DNA of 64,000 bases, taken from contig JANATF010000001.1 of the NCBI GenBank assembly GCA_029449245.1, positions 1,550,001 through 1,614,000 of the forward strand, given 5' to 3'. A program made the translations under genes and the position numbers. Positions 1-9,358 of this stretch are shown in pieces. The first letter of the stretch is position 1. Each line of letters begins with the position of its first letter. Source of the DNA: Mortierella alpina. Lineage: Eukaryota > Mortierellomycota > Mortierellomycetes > Mortierellales > Mortierellaceae. The notes below the pieces were generated by a model. It ran no database searches. It was not told the DNA's origin and worked only from the letters and a program-made list of their open reading frames with translations.

Positions 1-452
1 CTATAAATACTACATGTCTCCAGATCGTAAGATGGCGTAGCTCAACACTCAACCATTGCTGTATGGAGTATGGACATGATGCTGATGCTCAATGGTATAA
101 ACAGGCAACAGGGATCAGCTGTCGACAATAGTACCTTAAACGGCAACTTTCGCTATCACGGGCTCTCCAGGGCATGATCCTTTGCTGAGCTCTGCGATCT
201 CATTCTTGGGCCTTGAAATTTCTGGATTGTTCCACTGCTAAAACTCAGCAGACTTAACGTCTCCGTTGTACTGTATCTACTGTACCGTGCCCTTGCGCAG
301 CCCTTCTTTTACTCAGCCTCCACTATGCTTGCAGGTTCAGTAGCACTTGTGACTTTTACTCCGCTATATCTACGCAGCACTGTGCTTCCTCAGAGATCCC
401 AAGCTAAGATTAGATTCAGCCAGTTCAAAGTGCTGGCGTCCGTATTCAGTGA
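1..452. other. Non-coding stretch, nothing recognised
   Basis: No open frame of convincing length or composition, no RNA gene and no repeat was recognised here. It lies downstream of the 3' end of the broken gene that follows on the minus strand. Confidence 0.4.
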
Positions 453-2365
453 CTAGAGCTCTTGCGCCTCACGAACAATAGCGTGGACATCATTGTGTAT
501 GCCTGTCTTATACGCGGCATGCGTCCACACTTGCAATCTCTGCTGCGCAACGTCTGTCCAATCAGTCCCAGTGGCTCCCAAACAGAGAGGCCCATTTGGA
601 TCAAAACCGTCGAGCTCCCAGACATGTTCTCCAAACGGTAAAATCAACACGACATGATTTCCATCGATTGCCGCGTCGCCGATAACCTCAGCAGCAACCT
701 CAGAAGCCCTCTGGTTGCAAAAGAAGATAATGGTGAAAAGACTTCAGGATCATGTTTGTCTCAATGGATGCCTTCTATTTGGTATGGACATCAGCGTCAT
801 GTGAGTCTAGTGCTGTCTATTTCCATCCTAATTTGAAATCATTACCAAATGCAAATAAAACTACCTCATTCGATTGACTGCTGATGTCCTCAATAATTTT
901 TCCTTGTCGTTGAGGAAGACCCAAGGTTCGCTACGAAATTAAAGAGGGCCATCGTACAGCACGCCCCGTCCTCCGTCTACCGATTCCCATGATCAATCAT
1001 TTGATGTAATCGCTGGCCGCCCATGAACATAAAGCTAAATGAACAAGAGCATACCTGTTGAAAACACGTTGGTTTTCGAATATCCGCTGGTGGTTGATGC
1101 ACCACAACTTTGCTTGTTGGGTAGCGGTCAATTTCTATATCCCTGTCCAAGATACGGCGTCCAGGCTTAGCTGAAGGGAAATCGCCTTTGTCCCGCTTGC
1201 GCATGAATTTGCCTGGTCTTGCATGAATTGTTGTAAGCAAACAACATATGCTACATGGTCTCGCCTCCTTGCTCTTGACTCATTTTCGCAGACAAGGACT
1301 TTCTCAGTCAGCCTTAATGGCTCCACCATCCAAAAGAACCAATTGTTCACGTATACTAGAGGGATGTTAGACACTCATTCCACGTCTGAGGCTTTTCGAC
1401 AAAGCTTTTACCTGGGTCGTAAAATCCCTCTTTCCACTCATTCGTGAGCGGTAGGCCTCGCAAAAGGTCTGTTGTGTCGATTTCTGTCTTGCACTGCGTT
1501 GAGGAAAGACGTTCGTCAATGAATGAATCTTTTTGTATATATTTTTCTCATTCACATGCTTACCACAGTTATAACCTTCTCGGCCTCAGATCGATCTACA
1601 TCCAGCTGTTCAAAAGAACCTCTCATGTAGGCGATCATGGACAAGAGTGGCAAGTTGCATTTGTATAGCCGTATCCCCCTTGTCCTCGCTGTTTCTCTGC
1701 TCAAAGTATACTTCCATTCCATCCCTCAGGATCCTGGTGCAGTCATCGTATGTCCAATGCTCCATGATATCATCGATTGCGCGGTTGAATCGGCCGACTC
1801 TCATCAGCTCCAGAACAGTGCGCAGCTTTGCAATGCCTCCTGCTTTTGATGACGTCTGCCGACACTGAGTCAATGTTTTTTACCATCTCCGTCACAAGAA
1901 GTCGCTTCAATAGCGTGCGTTTCGTGTCGTCGTAAACCGACTTTGCATCCCCTTGAACGAAGGCAGCCTCGGGCGAACCCAAATTCTCCTCGACCGCAAC
2001 AATGAACCACTCCAGTTGACTTTGATCGCGTAATTGATTTTGTCCCGTATCATTGCAGTCACTCGACCCCTCACTGGCTCCTCTTGCATGAGAAGTGACT
2101 CCTGTAGCAAGTCTGCCAGCCCAGGTACGCATTTGAACTTCCCTTCAAGGTATCGTCTCAGAGATATGGCTGTTACGTCTTCGGGTGCTTTCCGGAATTT
2201 TAACAATCTCTCAAAAGTTGCTGTCGCATTGTGTTGAATGGCGACAGGGTTGTCACTAATTGAACAAGTCCCCAACGATGCGGCTTTTGTTGTGGGCGGG
2301 CTGACTGTCGGTGTGCGCTCGCTTACGGCTTTCCATAATGGCGTTGACCTTGTTGCCTTCTTCAA
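453..2365 (-). pseudogene. Broken multi-exon gene with ubiquitin C-terminal hydrolase-like C-terminus
   Basis: Several protein-like segments follow one another on the minus strand. An N-terminal block opens at 2365 (MKKATRSTPLW). It is continued in a different frame at about 2030 (QLEWFIVAVEENLG) and again at about 1855 (GGIAKLRTVLELMRVGRF), with no splice signals at either change, so two frameshifts are likely. Further pieces look like exons: one ends near 1390 in KEGFYDP and joins VYVNNWFFWMVEPL across a GT-AG intron. The last segment (about 715-453) contains NHVVLILPFG, ELDGFDPNGPLCLG and a tail ending HAIVREAQEL. Its spacing resembles the catalytic His, the following Asp (ELDG) and the GPI-LG/DW region of UCHL5-type ubiquitin hydrolases. 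No upstream catalytic Cys motif was found. I read it as a decayed gene. Assembly indels in an intact gene are the alternative. Confidence 0.4.
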
Positions 2366-2942
2366 TGTGAGTGATTGTTATGTTTGAAGTTTTGAACCGT
2401 GAGTGCGTTAGCTCATGTGCCGCAAGTTGGAAGATAACATCGCATGGTTAACGCGGAATTTTCTGAAATCGTACGGTTAACGGCGTACACCAGAGCCCAA
2501 AATGTGTAGCGGGTGGGGATTGAACCCGGGTTCTTGGGGCGGGGGTTTCGAATAAGAAAACTGAAATTGGTTACCTTCCAATACGTCAACTTCCTTATTT
2601 CCCTCTACCCTTACTTCCTTCGCGTGCATACCTTATTTCCGGGAACCCCTTCGCATGCCCGTGTAGCTTTCTTCGGCACACTGTCCTTTGAACCGAGCCA
2701 TCGTTAGCTACTTCCACTCGTCATCAACGCTCCTTACTGTCACGCGGTTGCTCAGGATATCCCACGATATGATGTATTTGTTGCGCCCTTTGCGCTTTCA
2801 TCAATCTAGCTAAATCTAGCTATCCCTGTATCATTCTTTGTCCATTTGACGTCCATGTCACTGTCTGCCCAAACCCAGGATCTCCGCGACAACATTTGCA
2901 GGTACTTTGTTATTTATTTCAACTACTCAATGACAACGCAAT
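2366..2942. other. Intergenic stretch with a weak tRNA-like B-box
   Basis: No gene recognised. At about 2508-2540, read on the minus strand, the sequence GGGTTCAATCCCC resembles a tRNA T-arm/B-box. The T-stem does not pair over five bases and no D-arm or anticodon arm could be built, so at most this is a tRNA-derived (SINE-like) relic. Confidence 0.3.
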
Positions 2943-3520
2943 TCAAAATAATTCGTAGTATTCTTCGAGATTATGTATCAAGCTCCTCGGCGTATTGCAA
3001 CCACTTGTTGATTTTAGCAATCCTGTCGCTGAAATCCCGAAGATGTCTGCGTTATACCTTTGCAATTTTCTCAAGGTCGCTAAGCATGCTATGAGACGCC
3101 TGCTCTCTTGTCGGTCTAAAAAGCTCGATAGAGTTTTGAAGCAAGTCCAAAATCGCACGTCTTCTCTCTTTGTTGAGCCTGCGGATGGCATCCTGATCTT
3201 GGTGAATCAAATGAAGGCGCTCTGATAACTCGCGCCGCTCTTGATCAGTGAAGCAGATCTTCTCCGTAGAAGATGAATTGCTGTATTGTTTCGGGGGGCT
3301 GCCACTGTCTCCATCCATGAAGGCAGTGATGCGCCTGAGTTTTCGAGCCGCAGCATGGTTGGAGGACTCGGGTGTGCCTTGCTCGCTGTGGTCTCTAACC
3401 TCATCAGCGGTGGTAGAGTCCACTGAGTGGTGGTGGTGATCCTTCCGAGGAGGGAAACAGACGAGGGAAGCAGACCCTTTTGATAAAGGACGCTGGGCGA
3501 GATGAGCATGGAATGGCGTC
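2943..3520 (-). pseudogene. Truncated paralogue of the neighbouring CRN gene's repeat/C-terminal region
   Basis: Minus-strand frames around 3500-3060 read CFPPRKDHHHHSVDSTTADE and continue EQGTPESSNH, ARKLRR and FMDGDS. This nearly copies the segment at about 4940-4760 of the adjacent CRN gene (CFPPQKDHHDHSVDSTTADE, EQGTPESSNH, ARKLQR, FMDGDS). After the repeat comes an acidic/basic helical stretch ending LSDLEKIAK. There the frame stops, or enters an intron at GTATAA, while LQRYNADIFG continues in another frame; the neighbour has the comparable LVELWRYNKHLID. No CRN N-terminal domain precedes it: the upstream 500 bp shows no coding signal. It is therefore a partial tandem duplicate, probably not functional. 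Confidence 0.45.
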
Positions 3521-4046
3521 TTGTTCTGGTGTCGCTAGTGTCTTCTTCCCCTTCCTGTCTTGCTGAGTCTAGCCTATCTGGTCATTGATAAAGACTGTTA
3601 GATCCAAAATGGACGTAGACACACTTCGGCTGGAAAGAAGCCGTCGTACACAAGTAGCCCGCTGGATCCGGTAGATTCTGGATCGATGAAGACTGTCCGT
3701 TAAATCAGTAAGCCCATACTGTTAAAGCAAGTGACTTTTGGCGTCGTTATGAGCATGAGGTATTTATTTTGATCGCTTCTTCTTATGTGAAGTTTCGTCG
3801 ACCATTCTCTGCACCAGGAGCGCCTACGAATGTGGTCAGAGGCTGCGATAGAAAGCGAGTATGTAACGATGTCCATGCTGTAATCCGAGAATAAAGAGCC
3901 AAGTCAACGTATGCTCATTGCAAGACACTCAGTGATACGTCATAGGTACACGTGCATCAAATGCCTCATACAGGTGTTGAAGTGATATTTAATACAAACT
4001 TGAACCAAAGTAAATCGCCTAAACTACTTTCGGTATCTCTGCGTGT
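3521..4046. other. Intergenic, no feature seen
   Basis: AT-rich spacer between the paralogous fragment and the end of the CRN gene. It has stop codons in all frames and no recognisable RNA gene, repeat or promoter element. Confidence 0.4.
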
Positions 4047-5750
4047 CTATTCGGACGAGCTTGGTCCCTGGCGGTGATGTCGGATTCCAAGTCTTCTGAT
4101 GGCCTTTGAGGATGAATATTTGCCATACACCGCCGAAGGGCGTCCAATGCAGTCGATAAGATGTTTGTTGTAGCGCCACAACTCAACAAGCTTGGCAGTT
4201 TCGTTCTCAGCAATGTGTAGACATTCCAAAATTTGCACTGCACGGTCTCCTACTGGTCTGGGGCGCTCGATTGCGGCTCGAAGCAACAGCGACGATAGAT
4301 TCAGTCTTTGCAGCGTGAGGTCGTCGATGGCTGCCTCTGCTTCGTGAAGGATCGTTCTTGACTTTTGCACCTGAAAAGAGCGCTTGATCTCATCGGATTG
4401 ATTCACAGACCTATGTCTCTCTTCCTCAGAGAAGCGGGCGCGCTTGGTTTTGGTGTCGGGTACCTGCGAGCTTGAGGCTCTTCCAGATTCATCAGCAATA
4501 CCACCAGATCGCTTCATAGGGTTGGGGGGGTCCCGGAAAGAGCAGGCTCGAGTTCGAACCATCAGTAGTTTCAATGCTTGACATGGCACTCGCCGTTGGA
4601 ATCACAACTGCCGCCAGGTATTCGTTGGAGTCAAGCGTTTTAAGGCAAGATCCTTTAACGATTTCCGAGGTTGCGGTAGAAGCTAGGTTTGTGTCGTTGT
4701 TAGTGACCATAGGGGCTGGATCTTGTGGCAACGTGTTCCCCGGTGAGCCGACGCTGTCCCCATCCATGAAAGCAATGACGCGCTGGAGTTTTCGAGCTGA
4801 AGTATGGTTGGAGGACTCGGGGGTGCCTTGCTCGCAGTGATCACTGGCTTCGTCAGCGGTGGTAGAGTCCACTGAGTGATCGTGGTGATCCTTCTGAGGA
4901 GGGAAGCAGAGCCTCTTGGCTGAGGACCCTGGATGATATGAAAATGGAATGATGTCTTGTTCTGGCGTGTCTCCAGTGTTTTCTTCCATAAAAGAAAAGG
5001 TGCGTTTGAGTTTGGGTGTTCGGACCATAACGGCGTCGGAGGTATCGAAGGCGCCTTCTCCACTCTGCTGACTGGCCTCACCAGTGGCGGTAGGGTTCAC
5101 CGAGTGGTCGTGCTTGTTGTCTCGCTGGATATGACGGAGGCAGGGAATGGAGCTGGGTCTTGTACACAGAAGTTGACGTCTTTCGGTGATATATCCTCAG
5201 GCGGACCCGTTCCTGCTTTCAGAGACGTGGATGTCTCTCTGGAAAATTGCTGCCCGACCTGGTCAGAGATTGAAGACTTGGCTGGAGGAATGTAGCCTAG
5301 CTGATGTGTTTCGATGTCCCCGGCGGATAATAGTGCAGGTGAATTCGGAGTGGACGCCTCATCTGGAGCGAGGTCTTGGTATTGCCAGCTTTCTGGCGCA
5401 GTGCCAGTGTTCTCGATGACGATGTGAATATAACCATCGCATGGCGGATTCGAAAATATAGTAGAGAGGCGATCCGTCGACATCAGGAGCCTCTTCTCCA
5501 TGCCACTGACATCGGAAAGCAGGACCACTTTGTCGCAATGGGACGCTTCATCGATGAGGACCTTCCAAAGCCTGAGGCTGATTGCCTCGATGTTCTTGAA
5601 GAAGGCAAGCTGAGACTGCTTAGTCTTGATGCTGGTCTTGAGGTCATCAACAGTGAACCCGTTGGAGATCTTGATACAAAAGGCGCTTGACGACGGCTGG
5701 CCATCAATGATACAGAACAGAGTGATCAGTTGTGAAGAACGCCTAGTCAT
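4047..5750 (-). CDS. Crinkler (CRN)-type protein with N-terminal CRN domain and repeated acidic/Ser-Thr region
   Basis: The N-terminus at 5750 (MTRRSSQLITLFCIIDGQ, then SAFCIKISN, VDDLKTSIK, LRLWKVLI) has the ubiquitin-like fold pattern of the Crinkler N-terminal domain. CRN proteins are intracellular or host-targeted effectors in oomycetes and also occur in Mucoromycota; the role here is unknown. The start is the ATG at 5750; the frame is open further up to 5843, but the conserved region begins just after 5750. After about 220 residues the frame changes. A 41-nt intron (donor GTACAAG near 5160, acceptor ATATCCAG near 5120) would join in phase to HDHSVNPTATGEAS. Two diverged copies of a ~45-residue repeat follow (HDHSV, then a basic RKL/KLKR and an F-M-E/D motif). 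At 4524-4530 a run of seven C on the coding strand coincides with a second frame change, after which a charged helical C-terminus runs to 4047. The seven-C shift may be an assembly error or a real lesion. It is head to head with the next gene, only about 50 bp away. Confidence 0.55.
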
Positions 5751-5800
5751 CTTAGAAGGGAGGCTGTTTTGGAAGTAGAGCTGTTGGAGGTTGAGCTTAG

Positions 5801-6178
5801 AGATATAAGGAGAATAAGGAACTTCGGGAGAGAAACAACACACTTGTTGAATCGTTGCTGGGAAAGGATGCCTTGGGCATCGAACTTACAGCTCTTCACA
5901 AGGAATACAAGATCTTGTTGGAGAAATGCTATCATCTCGAGTCTGCTGCATCCCGTAGAGCAAGTTTCGCTTCTCAAACCATCGATGAGGAAGGATCTTC
6001 ATCAGCCGCAAGTCTTGCGGATATGGCGATATCCCCAGAGTCGAGGAGGAAGAAATACAACCTCGATTATTGCAAAGCAAAAGATTGTAGCCGTCGCATC
6101 TACAAGAAAAATAAGAGTGCTGGAACGGGATACTGTGATGAACATGTTCAAGTTTATACGAACCCGCACAGCGAGTGA
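5801..6178 (+). CDS. 5'-truncated coiled-coil protein with C-terminal Cys/His motif
   Basis: Open frame from a stop at 5798-5800 to 6178 without any ATG until about 6021. The first ~45 residues are a heptad-like coiled coil (ENKELRERNNTLVESLL, then LHKEYKILLEKCYHL). The C-terminus holds C-x4-C (CKAKDC), a basic linker and Y-C-x2-H (GYCDEH), a plausible small zinc-binding site. A related coiled-coil stretch (EVELLEVELRDI) lies in another frame just upstream, at about 5770-5805. That suggests either a frameshift or an upstream exon lost to the neighbouring CRN gene, whose start is about 50 bp away on the other strand. I do not recognise the family. Confidence 0.4.
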   Translation, partial: RYKENKELRERNNTLVESLLGKDALGIELTALHKEYKILLEKCYHLESAASRRASFASQTIDEEGSSSAASLADMAISPESRRKKYNLDYCKAKDCSRRIYKKNKSAGTGYCDEHVQVYTNPHSE

Positions 6179-6435
6179 CGAGCAAGCGCAGAAAAATCCA
6201 GCTTCATCCGATGATTGTTGAGCAAAGCTCAACCATAGCGCTCCGCCTTTTAATTGGACGAAATACAATACTCTACGGTCTACGCTGTTTTAAAAAAGCT
6301 ACCTTAGTGTGCCAAGCAGCGCCATTCATCATCGAGAACATGTGTCAAGTCAAACCAAGTAGTAGCAGTACCATCCATCAGCCTTGCGATGTCTGTACCA
6401 ATGCTCCCCAATGTTCTATAGTAACACTGGGTGTT

Positions 6436-8034
6436 TTAACGGCGCCCAGTCTCGATCGCGCCGATCATCAACGTTCGTTTCTCGGTTGCTGTTAGATCAT
6501 TGCTGATCATGGCGCCTGCCGCCTGTGCTACTCCCACCGAGTCCTGGTCATAGATGTGATACAGATCGCCGTCAAGAGCAATCAGCCCGCGCCGCAGTTC
6601 ATGAGTGTCAGTTCGGGCATAATGCATGACAGCACTAGGAGCATCACCTATCTTAACGATCAGTCCTTCGAATAGGTTGATGTGTTGTACCGACATTGGC
6701 CTTGGTACCACCACGGTGCCCTTACATTCCTTAAGTATGTAGCATGTGTTTTTCTGTGATAGCACCTCGGATGCTACTCCCCTGAGATACAAGAGTGCCA
6801 CGACAGATGTTTCACATACTCCGACTGACCTTGCAACTTTTGCAATGTCCTTTGTCACTAGTCTGCCATTCAGAAAGTCGTGCCATTGCCAGTCCCGAGC
6901 GTATCTGGCTTGGAGGATGACGAAGGTGGTAGCTGTTACCACCGAGGCCAGCGCCAGAAGTGAGGTCGGGTCGACGTTCCAAGAGCTGAAAGAGTTCCAG
7001 TCCACGATGGCGAGAAGGATCGCTGAAGCCACAATCGGGATCGCGCTCAAGATAGCTATCATTGCTACAGCCATTCTAGCGCTGCATGTTATGCCATCAG
7101 GTCCCACGTCTTCTCTCTTTACAGCAGCATTTGCGTTCAGAACATCAGTGACAACCGCCGTAGCATCCGTTATGTCAACGGTGATGTGGTTGTCATTCAG
7201 ACGAACTGTGTAGTACACAGCGGAGTTGTCACCCACATGTTTAGGTTTGACAATGTGGTTACAGTGCTGCACGCCCATGCTCATGTAGACTATAGATCGT
7301 AACTTGGAATGATTTTGCGCCGTGCCGTGTTCGCGCAGCGAGTCCAATAGCAAACTATGTGCGTTCGGGATCTCAGACTTGATCATCATTGTGGGCATTA
7401 CTCCTTCGATTTCACGTAGTCCCGAGTCCTTCCATCTTGTACTAAGATCACCGCTGGTTAAAACGCCACTAATGACAAAATGCTCTGGAAACATACGGTG
7501 CCACTGTGAATACGGCATCGATGTCATGTCGATTCTACCCATCATCAGTACTACGACAGTCGCCACCTTAGTTGCCAGACTATCGCCCGCATTCCAAGAA
7601 CCTTCTGTGGCTTCAAGTATGACATTCAGCATCGCTATCGCGTACTGATCCTGTCCTACAGGCCTGCTGGCTTGTGCCAGGTTGTCGATGTCGGTAATCT
7701 CTAGTGGTGACAAGAAAGTACCCAGGAAACGCCAAACTAGGTCCAGATATCCTGTAACGTCCATCGGCCTGTCAGCAGCAGCCAGTACAACTGCCCCTGC
7801 GAAGACAAAGCTGAGATTACCGAATTGTAGTGCACGCTCGGGTCTGAAACCTGATAGGCCATGCGATTCAAAGCTAAGTTCGTCCCACCGCATTGGTGTC
7901 TTGTCAATAGTGTCTGGTAATTGCTGAATTAGCGATGTGGCTGCTGGGTTAACACCCTGCGACCTTACTGATAGTAAGATTTCAGCGTGCCTGGCGCTAA
8001 ACTTGGAATCGAGGTAATTTGATTGACTTTGCAT
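6436..8034 (-). CDS. Orphan integral membrane protein, single exon
   Basis: A continuous 532-codon frame with a normal ATG (MQSQSNYLDSKF) and no introns, unusual beside its intron-rich neighbours. Two clear hydrophobic segments lie near the middle: about residues 320-346 (AMIAILSAIPIVASAILLAI) and 355-378 (LLALASVVTATTFVILQ). Each is followed by Arg/Trp-rich sequence (RYARDWQWHDF). A weaker hydrophobic stretch lies around residues 75-90. The rest is probably soluble, with the N-terminal ~300 residues on one side of the membrane. No family was recognised. A TATA-like element lies 133 bp upstream. Frame length and composition make a real protein very likely; its function cannot be inferred. Confidence 0.7.
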   Translation of the reverse strand: MQSQSNYLDSKFSARHAEILLSVRSQGVNPAATSLIQQLPDTIDKTPMRWDELSFESHGLSGFRPERALQFGNLSFVFAGAVVLAAADRPMDVTGYLDLVWRFLGTFLSPLEITDIDNLAQASRPVGQDQYAIAMLNVILEATEGSWNAGDSLATKVATVVVLMMGRIDMTSMPYSQWHRMFPEHFVISGVLTSGDLSTRWKDSGLREIEGVMPTMMIKSEIPNAHSLLLDSLREHGTAQNHSKLRSIVYMSMGVQHCNHIVKPKHVGDNSAVYYTVRLNDNHITVDITDATAVVTDVLNANAAVKREDVGPDGITCSARMAVAMIAILSAIPIVASAILLAIVDWNSFSSWNVDPTSLLALASVVTATTFVILQARYARDWQWHDFLNGRLVTKDIAKVARSVGVCETSVVALLYLRGVASEVLSQKNTCYILKECKGTVVVPRPMSVQHINLFEGLIVKIGDAPSAVMHYARTDTHELRRGLIALDGDLYHIYDQDSVGVAQAAGAMISNDLTATEKRTLMIGAIETGRR

Positions 8035-8464
8035 CGTAGTGTAATGGTAATTGTGTTATGTGTTTGTTAGGTTGAGATGAGATGTTTAGGATGTCGACTG
8101 AGTTTATTGGGAGGGTGGATGGGAAGATGTTTCGGATAAAGAGTCAAACTAACAAGAGAAAGCTATCTATTTATACTAGTTAAAGGACCTTGTGTCGTTT
8201 TGTGGTCAGGAGTTGAGGCAATTTTCTTATTGGTTGGCGACCTTCTGGGCCAATGTGATCCTTGGCGCAAAGTCGACCGAACCCCTGGTTACAGGACAAT
8301 GGACGCCAGCCATAATTACGTCACCGAAGTGAGTAAATACAGCGCCTCCTATAACCCGAACTTGACCCATGTGCATAAACGTAAGGGCTGAAAGGCAAGT
8401 GATATGAGGAGGGCGTGGGAGTGGTGGCAAAGGCGTGCAAGGTCGACAAGTTCGTGTGATGATG
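8035..8464. other. Promoter region of the orphan membrane protein, up to the inverted repeat
   Basis: No gene seen. It separates the ATG at 8034 (minus strand) from the first base of the left inverted repeat at 8465. Confidence 0.45.
8167..8175 (-). promoter_or_regulatory. TATA-like element of the orphan membrane protein gene
   Basis: On the minus strand the sequence reads TATAAATAG, 133 bp upstream of the ATG at 8034, a plausible core promoter position for a fungal gene with a ~100-nt leader. Confidence 0.45.
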
Positions 8465-9358
8465 GAAGCTCTGAACCCATCCCCTCCTCCGCTCAAATTT
8501 TTCACTTCTGAGGGGCTGGGACAATATCTGGCACTTTACTATGGGGTCACCCTCTAGCTTTCGTTTTGCCCAAAAAAGGGAAGAGCTCGCAGTCACAGCC
8601 ATGGGAGATAGAGTGCCTACCTACCATGGGCCGACCATAGGCCAGACCAGCCATATAATACATACCTCCCCTCTCATGCGCCCCTCATGCGCTCCCAATC
8701 GTTCTCCCAACATCTCCCTTTGCCACTCCATCGCTTTTCTCTACATGGTGGAGAGCTTCGACAGCCTGCCTGGCAGTAAAAGACGCGCCGGGTAAAGACA
8801 CACTTCTCAAGTGAGGATGCGTGCTCCTGCATGCAAGCATCCACTCCTCAGTCATCTCATCGTCCCCGCGTTCTCCTCCATCCATTTCTTCTGTTGTAGT
8901 GACAATCAACTTCACGATGAGACCCCGCGCACGCCTCGCAAGTGCCCTTCAAAAGTTCCCAACACTCCTGGGACCCCCCGCAGGACCAGTAAGGCAAGGG
9001 CATAGCTTGATACAAGAGTTTAACGTCGGCAGTAGTTGCGCTTCCTGACGTCTTGGTCCTTGACTCCCACAGCTTAAAGAAGTTACCAGCGGGCTGATCT
9101 CCTTCGACGCCGACATGTCCTTCGCGTGGTCGCCAGGATTGGACAAGCCAGTAAGTGTATGCAGAAGATTGACGCGACAGCTATTTGATAACTCATACAC
9201 TCCTAACAAACACACTGTCCTACTGTGCTTTTCTTTCCATAGGTTACTCCACAAAAAGCTACTGAAGCGCTACCCGTTTCGACTGGAACGCATCCCCCGC
9301 CAGCAGCATCAATCTCTTCCCAGGTCAACACAGAGTTCATAGCTCCAGAGAGATCTTT
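8465..9358 (+). repeat. Left 894-bp inverted repeat arm
   Basis: Matches the reverse complement of 15082-15975 base for base except at 8750, 8864 and 9047. It starts GAAGCTCTGAACCC and ends inside helicase exon 3 at AGAGATCTTT. It contains about 450 bp of upstream sequence, exons 1 and 2, introns 1 and 2, and the first 116 bp of exon 3 of the helicase. Confidence 0.95.

Noticed and set aside
2505-2580. tRNA gene on the minus strand
   Set aside because: Only a B-box-like T-loop is present; no complete cloverleaf can be folded by eye.
8465-8465. Target-site duplication at the ends of the inverted repeats
   Set aside because: Flanking bases GTGATGATG (left) and AACGGCCAT (right) do not match in either orientation; no duplication could be claimed.
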